Origin: Eubacterium sp. AM49-13BH
Lineage (GTDB): Bacteria; Bacillota; Clostridia; Lachnospirales; Lachnospiraceae
DNA: 48,494 bases
Direction: 5' to 3'
NCBI RefSeq assembly: GCF_003464165.1
Contig: NZ_QSEK01000023.1
Span: 1-48,494, forward strand
Each line of letters opens with the position of its first letter. The first letter of the stretch is position 1. Positions 25,692 to 34,279 of this stretch are shown here, piece after piece. The notes under the pieces are model-generated. The model searched no databases and had not been told where the DNA came from. It was given only the letters and a program-made list of their open reading frames with translations. The position numbers and the translations under genes are program-made.

Positions 25692-26599
25692 ATGGCGTTT
25701 TAAATGTTTATAAAGAACAGGGATTTACTTCTCATGACGTGGTTGCAAAACTGCGAGGAATTCTTAAAACTAAAAAAATAGGTCACACAGGTACGCTTGA
25801 TCCTGATGCTGTGGGAGTTCTTCCTGTATGCATTGGGAAAGCTACCAAGCTGTGTGATCTTATAACTGACTGGGGTAAGACTTATGAAGCGGTAATGCTT
25901 CTTGGTACTACAACGGATACTCTGGATATATCAGGCAAGATTATCGCACAGTCAGAGGTTGATGTCAGTGAAGTTGATATACTTAAGGCGTGCAATGAAT
26001 TTATTGGTGAATATGAACAGATTCCACCTATGTATTCAGCATTAAAGCATAATGGACAGAAGCTTTATGAGCTTGCAAGAAAGGGTATTGAAATAGAGAG
26101 AAAGCCAAGAACTGTTCATATTAATTCACTAAGAGTTAATGATATTAACTTGGCGGATAAGCAGAAAACAGTTACAATAACAGTTGACTGTTCTAAAGGA
26201 ACTTATATCAGGTCTTTGTGTGACGACATTGGCAGAAAACTTGGATGCGGAGCGTGTATGATGAAGCTGACAAGAACCCGTGTCGGGGATTTCAGACTAG
26301 ATGATACCCTTACACTCAATCAGATATCAGCTCTTGTATTAAAGGGCGAGATTGAGCAGAGAATGGTTGACATTGACAATATATTTAAAGATTATCCTGA
26401 GATAATATTTGCAGAAGAAATAGACAGATATCTGCATAATGGCAATAAGATTTCAGGTGATAATATACCTGATGATATCCGAGCTGTTGATAATGAGCGG
26501 TACAGAGTGTATGATTCAGCTAAGGACTTTATTGGTATATATGAATTAAGAGAAGAAGTACTTTATCCGGTTAAGATATTTTACGAAGACAACAAGTAA
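25688..26599 (+). CDS. truB: tRNA pseudouridine(55) synthase TruB
   Basis: A 303-residue protein with the catalytic motif KIGHTGTLDPDAVGVLPV (Asp about residue 40), YEAVMLLG and GTYIRSLCDDIG (about 177-188). It makes pseudouridine 55 in the T loop of tRNAs. The C-terminal part (about 230-303) is a PUA-like tail. The start overlaps the nrnA stop. ribF follows after 16 bases. Confidence 0.96.
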   Translation: MNGVLNVYKEQGFTSHDVVAKLRGILKTKKIGHTGTLDPDAVGVLPVCIGKATKLCDLITDWGKTYEAVMLLGTTTDTLDISGKIIAQSEVDVSEVDILKACNEFIGEYEQIPPMYSALKHNGQKLYELARKGIEIERKPRTVHINSLRVNDINLADKQKTVTITVDCSKGTYIRSLCDDIGRKLGCGACMMKLTRTRVGDFRLDDTLTLNQISALVLKGEIEQRMVDIDNIFKDYPEIIFAEEIDRYLHNGNKISGDNIPDDIRAVDNERYRVYDSAKDFIGIYELREEVLYPVKIFYEDNK

Positions 26600-26615
26600 A
26601 GGGGCGTGATCATCT

Positions 26616-27542
26616 TTGGAATATATTCATGGTACAGATGATTTTCAATTGAATAAATGCAGTGCTGTTACTCTTGGAAAGTTTGATGGGATACATACCG
26701 GACATCAGAAGTTGATTGAAATTGTAAGACAGAAAGCAGATAAAGAGAATCTTTTAGCAGTTTTGTTTACATTTGACAGTATTCCACTTTCTATATGTCC
26801 ACAGAGATACCAGCATTTCATATCTACAAGCAATGAAAGACGTATACTGTGTGAGAAATTTGGCATTGACGTCGAGATTGAATATCCTTTTACAGATGAT
26901 TTCATGCATATGGAGCCTGAAGATTTTATACGCAGGATTCTTATTGACAAGCTGCATGCAAAATATGTTGTTGTGGGAACTGATTACAGATTTGGCAAGG
27001 ACAGGGCTGGAGATGCGGCAATGCTTGTGGAGGCAGGTGAGAAACAGGGCTTCACAACTATTATTGTTGAAAAAGAAAAGTATCAAGATAAGGAAATCAG
27101 CAGTACATATATAAGGGAAGAGCTTAAGCTTGGTCATATGGAAACTGTTAATGTCCTTCTTAACAGGCCTTTCAATGTGACAGGTATTGTTTCTCTGGGA
27201 AACCAGCTGGGACGAAAGATAGATTTTCCTACAATTAATATTTATCCGACAGAGTACAAGCTTCTGCCTCCTAACGGAGTATATGCAACGCAGACAACTG
27301 TTGATGGAGAAAAATACTATGGCGTTACTAACTTAGGAACCAAACCTACCGTAAGTGATGCACCAGAGATTAGTGTTGAAACATTTCTTTTTGATTTTGA
27401 GAAGGATGTGTATGGCAAGAAGGTTGATGTTGAATTTATGCATTTTATCAGACCAGAGATGAAGTTTGAAGATGTAGAAGGATTGAAAAAGCAGATAGCA
27501 GCAGATTCAGATTTTGCAAGAAATATGTTTCTTATTGGATAA
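26616..27542 (+). CDS. ribF: Bifunctional riboflavin kinase/FMN adenylyltransferase RibF
   Basis: A 308-residue protein. The N-terminal nucleotidyltransferase domain has LGKFDGIHTGHQKLI (about residues 21-35) and YVVVGTDYRFGKDRAG (about 112-127) and STYIREEL. The riboflavin kinase domain (about 185-305) has GRKIDFPTINI and NGVYAT. The start is TTG at 26616, with AAAGGGG 11 bases upstream; no better ATG is in frame. It makes FMN and FAD, and closes the truB-ribF end of the operon. Confidence 0.95.
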   Translation: MEYIHGTDDFQLNKCSAVTLGKFDGIHTGHQKLIEIVRQKADKENLLAVLFTFDSIPLSICPQRYQHFISTSNERRILCEKFGIDVEIEYPFTDDFMHMEPEDFIRRILIDKLHAKYVVVGTDYRFGKDRAGDAAMLVEAGEKQGFTTIIVEKEKYQDKEISSTYIREELKLGHMETVNVLLNRPFNVTGIVSLGNQLGRKIDFPTINIYPTEYKLLPPNGVYATQTTVDGEKYYGVTNLGTKPTVSDAPEISVETFLFDFEKDVYGKKVDVEFMHFIRPEMKFEDVEGLKKQIAADSDFARNMFLIG

Positions 27543-27549
27543 TTAGTGC

Positions 27550-27578
27550 TTGCAAAGGACAAACTGCTGTGTTACAAT
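27550..27578 (+). promoter_or_regulatory. rpsO promoter
   Basis: TTGCAA (27550-27555), a 17-base spacer and TACAAT (27573-27578) preceded by TGT. A start near 27586 gives a leader of about 78 bases before rpsO. Confidence 0.65.
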
Positions 27579-27585
27579 AATCAAG

Positions 27586-27650
27586 TATGAGCCGTTACCC
27601 AGCTATAGGACACTCCGACCTGAAGCTTAGTAACAGGAGATTAATAATTA
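27586..27650 (+). promoter_or_regulatory. Structured 5' leader of rpsO, candidate S15 autoregulatory element
   Basis: The leader pairs GTTAC (about 27593) with GTAAC (about 27631), enclosing AGCT pairs and a GG/CC inner helix, so it could fold into a multi-branched structure ending near the ribosome binding site TAGGAGGA. In several bacteria S15 binds its own leader; here this is inferred from structure and place only. Confidence 0.4.
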
Positions 27651-27663
27651 GGAGGAATCAGAC

Positions 27664-27930
27664 ATGATATCTAAGGAAAAGAAAGCAGAAATCATTGCTA
27701 CTTATGGAAGAAAGCCAGGAGACACAGGTTCTCCAGAAGTTCAGGTAGCTATCTTAACAGAAAGAATTGCTGAGTTAACAGAACATCTTAAGGTTAACCA
27801 GAAGGATCACCACTCAAGAAGAGGTCTTCTTAAGATGGTTGGTAAGAGAAGAGCTTTACTTGCTTATCTTAAGGATACAGATATTGAATCTTACAGAAAT
27901 CTTATTGAGCGTTTAGGCTTAAGAAAGTAA
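27664..27930 (+). CDS. rpsO: 30S ribosomal protein S15
   Basis: An 88-residue protein that matches S15 over its full length: [17 protein letters not shown] (about residues 19-35), [16 protein letters not shown] (about 48-63) and a C-terminal [12 protein letters not shown]. It binds 16S rRNA helices 20-22. GGAGGA precedes the start. It has its own promoter and a hairpin after its stop, then pnp. Confidence 0.98.
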   Translation: MISKEKKAEIIATYGRKPGDTGSPEVQVAILTERIAELTEHLKVNQKDHHSRRGLLKMVGKRRALLAYLKDTDIESYRNLIERLGLRK

Positions 27931-27936
27931 TTAATC

Positions 27937-27961
27937 AGGGCGGAGTGTATAACTCCGCCCT
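27937..27961 (+). terminator. Hairpin after rpsO
   Basis: A perfect GC-rich 10-bp stem (AGGGCGGAGT / ACTCCGCCCT) with a 5-base loop. The following ATTGCGTTGTT is a weak T run, so termination may be partial and let pnp be transcribed. Confidence 0.65.
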
Positions 27962-27977
27962 ATTGCGTTGTTAATGG

Positions 27978-28060
27978 CAGAAGGGATACCCCGAGACCAC
28001 TGAAATGTATATCATGAAAGTGGATTCATGGTGTGTTTTTCAGTTGTTTCGGACCTTCTG
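27978..28060 (+). promoter_or_regulatory. Long stem-loop in the pnp leader
   Basis: CAGAAGG (27978-27984) pairs with CCTTCTG (28054-28060). CCGAGACCACTGAAA (27991-28005) pairs with TTTCAGTTGTTTCGG (about 28038-28052) with one mismatch and one wobble. ATCATGAA pairs with TTCATGGT around a 6-base loop. The whole stem is about 30 bp and ends 30 bases before the pnp ATG. In E. coli a similar stem between rpsO and pnp is cut by RNase III and lets PNPase control its own mRNA. Confidence 0.65.
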
Positions 28061-28090
28061 TTAAATATATTATTCATGGAAGGAGTTCAT

Positions 28091-30175
28091 ATGTTTAAAC
28101 AGTATGAAATGGAACTCGCCGGAAGAACTTTAAGAGTTGATATCGGCAGAGTGTGTGCACAGGCTAACGGTGCTGCATTAATGCATTATGGTGATACTGT
28201 TGTTCTTTCAACAGCAACAGCATCTAAAGAACCAAGAGAAGGAATTGATTTCTTCCCATTAAGCGTTGAATATGAAGAGAAGATGTATGCAGCAGGAAAG
28301 ATTCCTGGTGGATTTAACAAGAGAGAAGGTAAGGCATCTGAGAATGCTATCCTTACATCAAGAGTTATCGACAGACCTATGAGACCATTATTCCCTAAGG
28401 ACTATCGTAATGATGTTACTCTTAATAACATGGTTATGTCAGTTGATGAGAATTGCAGACCAGAATTACTTGCTATGATTGGTTCTGCTATTGCAACATC
28501 TATTTCTGATATTCCATTTGACGGTCCATGTGCTACAACACAGATTGGTATGATTGATGGAGAATTCATCGTTAACCCATCTCAGGCACAGTGGCAGGAT
28601 GGAGATCTTCAGCTTACAGTTGCTTCAACTAAGCAGAAGGTTATCATGATTGAAGCAGGAGCTAATGAGATTCCAGAAGACAAGATGATTGAGGCTATAT
28701 ATAAGGCTCATGATATCAACCAGACAATCATTGCATTTATTGATAAGATTGTTGCTGAGGTTGGCAAGGAAAAGCATTCTTATGTAAGTTGTGCTGTTCC
28801 TGCAGAGATGTTTGAGGCTATGAAGCAGGTTGTATCTCCAGAAGAGATGGAAGTTGCTGTATTCACAGATGACAAGCAGACAAGAGAGAAGAATATTGAT
28901 GCTGTAACTGAGAAGATGAAGGAAGCATTTGCAGATAATGAGGAATGGCTTGCAGTTCTTGGTGAAGCTGTTTACCAGTACCAGAAGAAGACTGTTCGTA
29001 AGATGATCTTAAAGGATCACAAGAGACCGGATGGAAGAGCTATTAACCAGATCAGACCACTTGCAGCTGAGGTTGATATTATTCCTAGAGTTCATGGTTC
29101 TGCAATGTTTACAAGAGGACAGACACAGATCTGTGATGTTGTTACTCTTGCACCTTTATCAGAGGCACAGAAGGTTGATGGTCTTGATGAGAATGTAACT
29201 ACTAAGAGATACATACATCACTATAATTTCCCTTCATACTCTGTAGGTGAGACTAAGCCATCAAGAGGACCAGGACGTCGTGAAATCGGACATGGAGCAT
29301 TAGCTGAGAAGGCACTTGTTCCTGTTCTTCCATCAGAGGAAGAGTTCCCATATGCAATCCGTGCCGTTTCTGAGACATTTGAATCTAATGGTTCTACATC
29401 AATGGCTTCAACATGTGCATCTTGTATGTCACTTATGGCAGCAGGTGTTCCTATTAAGAGAATGGTAGCCGGTATTTCATGTGGTCTTGTTACAGGCGAG
29501 ACAGATGATGATTATATTGTACTTACTGATATCCAGGGACTTGAAGATTTCTTTGGAGATATGGATTTCAAGGTAACAGGTACAACAGAAGGTATTACAG
29601 CTATCCAGATGGATATTAAGATTCACGGTCTTACAAGACCAATCGTTGAAGAGGCTATAAGAAGAACAAGAGAAGCAAGACTTTTCATCATGGATACATG
29701 TATGAAGCCTGCTATTGCTGAGCCTAGAAAGACTGTTGGTGAGTATGCACCTAAGATTATCCAGACATCTATTGACCCTGCTAAGATTGGCGAAGTAGTT
29801 GGACAGCGTGGTAAGACAATCAACGCAATCATTGATGAGTGCGGTGTCAAGATTGATATTACTGATGATGGATTCGTTTCTGTATGTGGTGTTGAGCAGG
29901 CAGGAATGGATAAGGCTATGAAGTATATCAAGACTATTGTAGAAGACTTCGAAGAAGGCAAGATATATGAAGGTAAGGTTGTAAGCATTAAGGAATTCGG
30001 TGCATTCGTAGAGTTTGCTCCTGGCAAGGAAGGAATGGTTCACATTTCTAAGATTTCTAATGAGAGAATCAACCATGTTGAAGATGTTCTAACACTTGGC
30101 GATCATGTAAAGTGCAAGTGTATGGGTAAGGATAAGATGGGAAGAATCAGTTTCTCAATTAAGGATGCAATGTAA
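28091..30175 (+). CDS. pnp: Polyribonucleotide nucleotidyltransferase (PNPase)
   Basis: A 694-residue protein: RNase PH domain 1 (about 10-140), linker helix domain, RNase PH domain 2 (about 310-540, with FTRGQTQICDVVTLA and GPGRREIGHG), then KH (about 555-615, IGEVVGQRGKTINAI) and S1 (about 620-690, VVSIKEFGAFVEF). It degrades RNA from the 3' end using phosphate. The start at 28091 is chosen over an upstream in-frame start because GGAAGGAG sits directly before it and the family begins MFKQYEMELAG. It is preceded by the structured leader. Confidence 0.98.
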   Translation: MFKQYEMELAGRTLRVDIGRVCAQANGAALMHYGDTVVLSTATASKEPREGIDFFPLSVEYEEKMYAAGKIPGGFNKREGKASENAILTSRVIDRPMRPLFPKDYRNDVTLNNMVMSVDENCRPELLAMIGSAIATSISDIPFDGPCATTQIGMIDGEFIVNPSQAQWQDGDLQLTVASTKQKVIMIEAGANEIPEDKMIEAIYKAHDINQTIIAFIDKIVAEVGKEKHSYVSCAVPAEMFEAMKQVVSPEEMEVAVFTDDKQTREKNIDAVTEKMKEAFADNEEWLAVLGEAVYQYQKKTVRKMILKDHKRPDGRAINQIRPLAAEVDIIPRVHGSAMFTRGQTQICDVVTLAPLSEAQKVDGLDENVTTKRYIHHYNFPSYSVGETKPSRGPGRREIGHGALAEKALVPVLPSEEEFPYAIRAVSETFESNGSTSMASTCASCMSLMAAGVPIKRMVAGISCGLVTGETDDDYIVLTDIQGLEDFFGDMDFKVTGTTEGITAIQMDIKIHGLTRPIVEEAIRRTREARLFIMDTCMKPAIAEPRKTVGEYAPKIIQTSIDPAKIGEVVGQRGKTINAIIDECGVKIDITDDGFVSVCGVEQAGMDKAMKYIKTIVEDFEEGKIYEGKVVSIKEFGAFVEFAPGKEGMVHISKISNERINHVEDVLTLGDHVKCKCMGKDKMGRISFSIKDAM

Positions 30176-30177
30176 TA

Positions 30178-30209
30178 ATGTAATTGGCATGAGAATATGC
30201 CGATTACAT
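30178..30209 (+). promoter_or_regulatory. Hairpin 1 after pnp
   Basis: ATGTAATTGGCAT (30178-30190) pairs with ATGCCGATTACAT (30197-30209), 13 bp with one wobble and a 6-base loop. No T run follows, so it may protect the 3' end of pnp mRNA from exonucleases. Confidence 0.6.
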
Positions 30210-30211
30210 AC

Positions 30212-30240
30212 GGTTTGAACAGATTGTATCTGTTCAAACC
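30212..30240 (+). promoter_or_regulatory. Hairpin 2 after pnp
   Basis: GGTTTGAACAGAT (30212-30224) pairs perfectly with ATCTGTTCAAACC (30228-30240). Like the first hairpin it lacks a T run. The pair lies just after the gene for the enzyme that such stems block. Confidence 0.6.
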
Positions 30241-30292
30241 CGGCAATATAGAAGCATGAGTTATATTTGGTTATAGAAAAGAGGATACGATT

Positions 30293-30712
30293 ATGGTAGA
30301 TCAGAATTGTGCATATTGTGTAGAGGGTGACCTCGTAGCTAAGTTTGGTATTAAGATATGTGAGCTTGAGACATCAAAGGTATATCTGTTCAAGGAGCAG
30401 AGTCATCCTGGAAGATGTATCGTAGCACATAAGAAGCATGTTGGTGATATGAACGAGTTAACTGCAGAAGAGAGAGCTGCTTACTTTGAGGATGTTGCAA
30501 GAGTAGCAAGAGCTATCATGGCTGCTTTCCACCCAGATAAGGTTAACTATGGTGCATATGGTGATACAGGTCATCATCTTCATTTCCATCTCTGCCCTAA
30601 GTATAAGGACGAGTTCGAATGGGGTGGCGTATTCCTTATGAACCCAGATAAGAAGTATCTTACAGATGCTGAATATGCAGAGATGATTGAGAAGATTAAA
30701 GTTAATTTGTAA
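30293..30712 (+). CDS. HIT family hydrolase
   Basis: A 139-residue protein with the histidine triad in GHHLHFHLCPKY (about residues 94-105) and an N-terminal CAYCVEG, where the two Cys may bind zinc. HIT proteins hydrolyse or transfer nucleoside phosphates, for example from AMP-lysine or Ap4A. The substrate here is unknown. AAGAGGA precedes the start. It is followed 22 bases later by yebC. Confidence 0.9.
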   Translation: MVDQNCAYCVEGDLVAKFGIKICELETSKVYLFKEQSHPGRCIVAHKKHVGDMNELTAEERAAYFEDVARVARAIMAAFHPDKVNYGAYGDTGHHLHFHLCPKYKDEFEWGGVFLMNPDKKYLTDAEYAEMIEKIKVNL

Positions 30713-30734
30713 TAATTTGAAATGAGGTATTTTT

Positions 30735-31478
30735 ATGTCAGGACATTCAAAATTTGCGAATATCGCGCATAAGAAGGCAGCCAATGATGCAGCTAAGGGT
30801 AAGATTTTTACAAGACTTGGTAAGGAGCTTATGATTGCTGTTAAAGAAGGCGGTCCGGATGTTAATAATAATAGTAAGTTAAGACAGGTTGTTGCTAAGT
30901 GTAAAGCAGCTAATATGCCTAATGATACAATTGACAGAGCTATTAAGAAGGCTGCAAGTAATGATATGTCTAACTACGAATCAGTTACATATGAAGGATA
31001 TGGTCCTAACGGAACAGCTATTATCGTAGAGGCTCTTACTGATAACAGAAACAGAGCAGCTTCTAATATACGTAGTGCATTCACTAAGGGTGGCGGTAAT
31101 GTTGGTACTCCGGGCTGTGTATCATTCATGTTTGATAACAAGGGACAGATGATTGTAGATAAGGAAGAATATACCGGAGATGCTGATGAGCTTATGATGT
31201 TAGCTCTTGATGCTGGTGCAGATGACTTTAATGAAGAAGAGGATTGTTATGAAATCCTTACTTCACCAGAGGAGTTTGATGCTGTTAATCAGGCATTAGC
31301 TGATGCCGGAGTAACATTTGCTTCAGCAGAGGTTACTATGATTCCACAGACAACTGTAGACCTTACATCTGAGGATGATATTAAGAAGATGAACAGAATC
31401 TTAGGACTTTTAGATGAAGATGATGATGTTCAGAATGTATATCATAACTGGAATGAACCAGAAGAGGAAGAAGAGTAA
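30735..31478 (+). CDS. yebC: YebC/PmpR family protein
   Basis: A 247-residue protein with the family start MSGHSKFANIAHKKAANDAAKGKIFTRL (given in part: SGHSKFANIAHKKA), GGPDVNNNSKLR, the middle YEGYGPNGTAIIVEALTDNRNR region and a C-terminal LLDEDDDVQNVYHNW. Long known as a DNA-binding regulator; members of the family are now also linked to translation of proline stretches. It ends 15 bases before a strong bidirectional terminator. Confidence 0.95.
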   Translation: MSGHSKFANIAHKKAANDAAKGKIFTRLGKELMIAVKEGGPDVNNNSKLRQVVAKCKAANMPNDTIDRAIKKAASNDMSNYESVTYEGYGPNGTAIIVEALTDNRNRAASNIRSAFTKGGGNVGTPGCVSFMFDNKGQMIVDKEEYTGDADELMMLALDAGADDFNEEEDCYEILTSPEEFDAVNQALADAGVTFASAEVTMIPQTTVDLTSEDDIKKMNRILGLLDEDDDVQNVYHNWNEPEEEEE

Positions 31479-31493
31479 TTGATTCCTAAAAGA

Positions 31494-31530
31494 AAAAGGC
31501 TCTCATGCGGATTGCATGAGAGCCTTTTTT
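31494..31530. terminator. Bidirectional terminator between yebC and uxaC
   Basis: AAAGGCTCTCATGC / GCATGAGAGCCTTT with a GGATT loop. A T run follows on the plus strand and a matching A run precedes it, so it can end both yebC and the minus-strand uxaC transcript. The pairing extends outwards through CTAAAAG / CTTTTAG. Confidence 0.9.
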
Positions 31531-31544
31531 CTTTTAGAAATTAA

Positions 31545-32951
31545 TTAAAGATCAAATCCAAAGTATCTTACAGCATTATTGTATGAGATACCTTCAACAA
31601 TCTTCTTTAATGCCTTCTCATCTGCTGGGTATTCACCATTCTCTACCCATCCACCGATAAGCTCGCACATGATTCTTCTGAAGTACTCATGTCTTGTGTA
31701 TGAGAGGAAGCTTCTTGAATCTGTAAGCATTCCGATGAAGTTACCAAGAAGACTTAAGTTAGCAAGGCTTGTCATCTGATTAGTCATACCAACCTTATGA
31801 TCATTGAACCACCAAGCTGAACCCTGCTGAATCTTGCCAACAGCCTTAGAATCCTGGAAGCATCCGATAACTGTTCCGATAGCAGCGTTAACTGAAGGGT
31901 TAAGTGAGTAAATGATTGTCTTAGGAAGCTCATCTGTAGCGTTAAGTGCGTTAAGGAACTGAGCCATCTCAGCAGAGCAGTCATATGTATTGATGCAGTC
32001 ATAACCTGTATCTGGTCCTAACTGGTCATAACGAAGTCTGTTGTTATCACGGATTGTACCGTAATGTAACTGCATTACCCAGTTACGCTTATTGTATTCT
32101 TTACCTACAGATACCATGAATGCTGTCTTGAACTTGTTCATCTCTTCTGTTGTGATAGCAGAACCTGAGAATCTCTTAGCAAAGATTGCTTCGATTTCTT
32201 CTTCTGTGTATGGCTTGTACATTACATACTCAAGAGCGTGATCAGATACTGAGCATCCCATAGAAGCAAAGAAATCCATACGGTTTCTAAGAGCATCTAT
32301 TAATGAAGCGAATGAATTAACTTTAATTCCGCTTACATTAGATAATGTCTCAAGGTAATCAAGATATTCTGGCTTTTCGATGTTCATAGCCTTGTCAGGT
32401 CTCCATGCAGGAAGTACCTGTACGTCAAATGTCTTATCATCCTTAAGAACCTGATGCCACTCAAGTGAGTCAACAGGATCATCTGTTGTACAAACTAATG
32501 TAACATTTGACTGCTTGATAAGGTTACGAACTGACATAGAATCTTCCTGTAGCTTTGCATTACAGAGATTCCATACTTCCTCAGCTGTATCGCCGTTGAG
32601 AATACCGTTGTATCCGAAGTATCTCTGAAGTTCAAGGTGGCTCCAGTGATAAAGTGGGTTACCGATAGCCATCTCAAGAGTCTCAGCCCATTTCTGGAAC
32701 TTCTCGCGGTCAGAAGCATCACCTGTGATGTACTTCTCATCAACACCGTTAGTTCTCATCTGACGCCATTTGTAATGATCGCCACCAAGCCATACCTGTG
32801 TGATGTTCTCGAACTTTCTGTCTTCAGCGATTTCCTTAGGGTTGATATGGCAGTGATAGTCAAGTATTGGCATCTTAGCTGCATAATCGTGGAATAAATG
32901 CTGAGCTGTTGGAGTTGAAAGTAAAAAGTCTTTGTCCATGAACTGTTTCAT
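31545..32951 (-). CDS. uxaC: Glucuronate isomerase (uronate isomerase)
   Basis: A 468-residue metal-dependent TIM-barrel enzyme. Motifs include DYHCHINPKEIAED (about residues 31-44), TTDDPVDSLEWH (about 155-166) and QLHYGTIRDNN (about 293-303). It turns galacturonate into tagaturonate and glucuronate into fructuronate. It is the last gene of a minus-strand pair with the LacI-type regulator, 21 bases downstream of it. AGGAGG precedes the start. Confidence 0.97.
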   Translation of the reverse strand: MKQFMDKDFLLSTPTAQHLFHDYAAKMPILDYHCHINPKEIAEDRKFENITQVWLGGDHYKWRQMRTNGVDEKYITGDASDREKFQKWAETLEMAIGNPLYHWSHLELQRYFGYNGILNGDTAEEVWNLCNAKLQEDSMSVRNLIKQSNVTLVCTTDDPVDSLEWHQVLKDDKTFDVQVLPAWRPDKAMNIEKPEYLDYLETLSNVSGIKVNSFASLIDALRNRMDFFASMGCSVSDHALEYVMYKPYTEEEIEAIFAKRFSGSAITTEEMNKFKTAFMVSVGKEYNKRNWVMQLHYGTIRDNNRLRYDQLGPDTGYDCINTYDCSAEMAQFLNALNATDELPKTIIYSLNPSVNAAIGTVIGCFQDSKAVGKIQQGSAWWFNDHKVGMTNQMTSLANLSLLGNFIGMLTDSRSFLSYTRHEYFRRIMCELIGGWVENGEYPADEKALKKIVEGISYNNAVRYFGFDL

Positions 32952-32972
32952 GATTCATAATCCTCCTGTGAA

Positions 32973-33983
32973 TTAAAATATTGTTGTGTTGCGTTTTATT
33001 ATATCAGCGGCGATGATACTGTGATTGTCAGCATCTTCACCGGATAAAACCTTCATTAGCACGCTTACCGCGCATGAGGATAGTTCCTCAACTTTGCTGT
33101 CAACAGAGGTAAGCTCAGGTTCTGTACACAATGAAAGAATAGAGTTATTGTATCCAATAACCTCTAAATCCTCAGGAATTCTGATTCCGTGGGTATGTGC
33201 AAACTTGACAGCACCGGCAGCAATAGAGTCATCAGATGTCATTACGGCATCAAACTTCATCCCCTTATCATACAGATATGTAAGATAATCCCTGGCATGA
33301 GATATGTTCTTGCCACACAGATGATGGAATTCATCCGGGAGAGTAATACCGGCTTCATTAATTGCTTTAAGATAGCCGCGGTACTTATTCATGCCACTGT
33401 ATGAAGTACTCGTATATAAATAAACTATATTACGATGTGAATTATTTATCAAGAGTTTTGTTGCATTGTATACAGCTTCTTCATCATTGCACATAACAGA
33501 ATAAATGTTGTCAGCATCCAGATAGCCGTTGACCAGCACTATAGGAACATCTTTAGCTGCATTAATAATGTAGTCATTGTTATGCTTACTGGTATTTTCT
33601 ACAAACTGTGAACCGGCAAGAATAATTCCGTCAACTCTTTTACTTAAAAGAAGCTCGAGATAATTCTTCTTATTATTGTAATCTTTACCTGTGCAGCAAA
33701 GAATAGAGTCGTAGTTGTATTTGCGAAGCTCCTGTTCAAGATAGTAAACAGCGTTGGCAAGGTATATATCAGATGAATCTATGCACATAATGCCAATTGT
33801 CTTCATAGTATTAAGACCTAATCCTCTTGCAAATACATTAGGAGTGTAGTCTAATTCTTTCATTGCATTAATAACTTTGTCTCTTGTCTTTTCAGAAACT
33901 CTGGCGTTGCCGTTAAGTACTCTTGAGACAGTTGCTATGGACACACCAGCTTTTTTAGAAACATCATATATATTAATATTCAT
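32973..33983 (-). CDS. LacI-family transcriptional regulator of hexuronate genes
   Basis: A 336-residue protein with an N-terminal helix-turn-helix (INIYDVSKKAGVSIATVSRV, about residues 3-22), a hinge (NVFARGLGL) and a periplasmic-binding-protein-like sensor domain (about 60-330). The start at 33983 has GAGG 6 bases before it and gives the normal LacI-family N-terminus; an ATG at 33995 is less well placed. The palindromic sites TGTAAGCGCTTACA (34050) and TGAAAGCGCTTACA (34178) are typical LacI operators. It probably represses both its own operon with uxaC and the divergent uxaB-uxaA, released by a hexuronate or its breakdown product (inference). Confidence 0.92.
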   Translation of the reverse strand: MNINIYDVSKKAGVSIATVSRVLNGNARVSEKTRDKVINAMKELDYTPNVFARGLGLNTMKTIGIMCIDSSDIYLANAVYYLEQELRKYNYDSILCCTGKDYNNKKNYLELLLSKRVDGIILAGSQFVENTSKHNNDYIINAAKDVPIVLVNGYLDADNIYSVMCNDEEAVYNATKLLINNSHRNIVYLYTSTSYSGMNKYRGYLKAINEAGITLPDEFHHLCGKNISHARDYLTYLYDKGMKFDAVMTSDDSIAAGAVKFAHTHGIRIPEDLEVIGYNNSILSLCTEPELTSVDSKVEELSSCAVSVLMKVLSGEDADNHSIIAADIIKRNTTIF

Positions 33984-34049
33984 GTGCGACCTCATCTCTT
34001 GACGAATGTAAATGTATCGCTTAACAGAAATTGATAAAAAATAAATAAA

Positions 34050-34063
34050 TGTAAGCGCTTACA
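34050..34063. promoter_or_regulatory. LacI-type operator of the regulator-uxaC operon
   Basis: Perfect palindrome TGTAAGCGCTTACA. It lies 13-26 bases beyond the -10 box of the minus-strand promoter, over the start of transcription. Confidence 0.85.
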
Positions 34064-34076
34064 TATTGATAAATGA

Positions 34077-34105
34077 ATTATACAATGGTATTATTATAAA
34101 AACAA
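34077..34105 (-). promoter_or_regulatory. Promoter of the lacI-type gene and uxaC (minus strand)
   Basis: On the minus strand: TTGTTT (34105-34100), a 17-base spacer and TATAAT (34082-34077). The operator at 34050-34063 follows. Confidence 0.65.
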
Positions 34106-34143
34106 GTGTAATGTAAGAAATTTTTAAAAAGCAGAAAAATGTA

Positions 34144-34172
34144 TTGACTTAGAGCATTTTTAAGTATATTTT
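34144..34172 (+). promoter_or_regulatory. Promoter of uxaB
   Basis: TTGACT (34144-34149), a 17-base spacer and TATTTT (34167-34172). The operator at 34178-34191 covers the expected start site. A small CCGT/ACGG hairpin lies in the leader near 34235-34252. Confidence 0.65.
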
Positions 34173-34177
34173 ATTTA

Positions 34178-34191
34178 TGAAAGCGCTTACA
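34178..34191. promoter_or_regulatory. LacI-type operator of uxaB
   Basis: TGAAAGCGCTTACA, one base from the perfect palindrome at 34050. The two sites are 128 bases apart centre to centre, about 12 helical turns, so a repressor tetramer could loop the DNA. Confidence 0.8.
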
Positions 34192-34279
34192 TGCACTTAT
34201 TTACATACCATTTACTGGTTAATAATTAGGGACCGTTATCGTAAGACGGATTATTCCCAATGAAAAAAGGAGATTTAAG

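Noticed and set aside
26543..26616. FMN riboswitch before ribF
   Set aside because: The gap is 16 bases and holds no structured element; ribF is embedded in the truB operon.
29477..30076. Long open frame on the minus strand inside pnp
   Set aside because: No ribosome binding site, composition mirrors pnp codons, and pnp is intact on the other strand.
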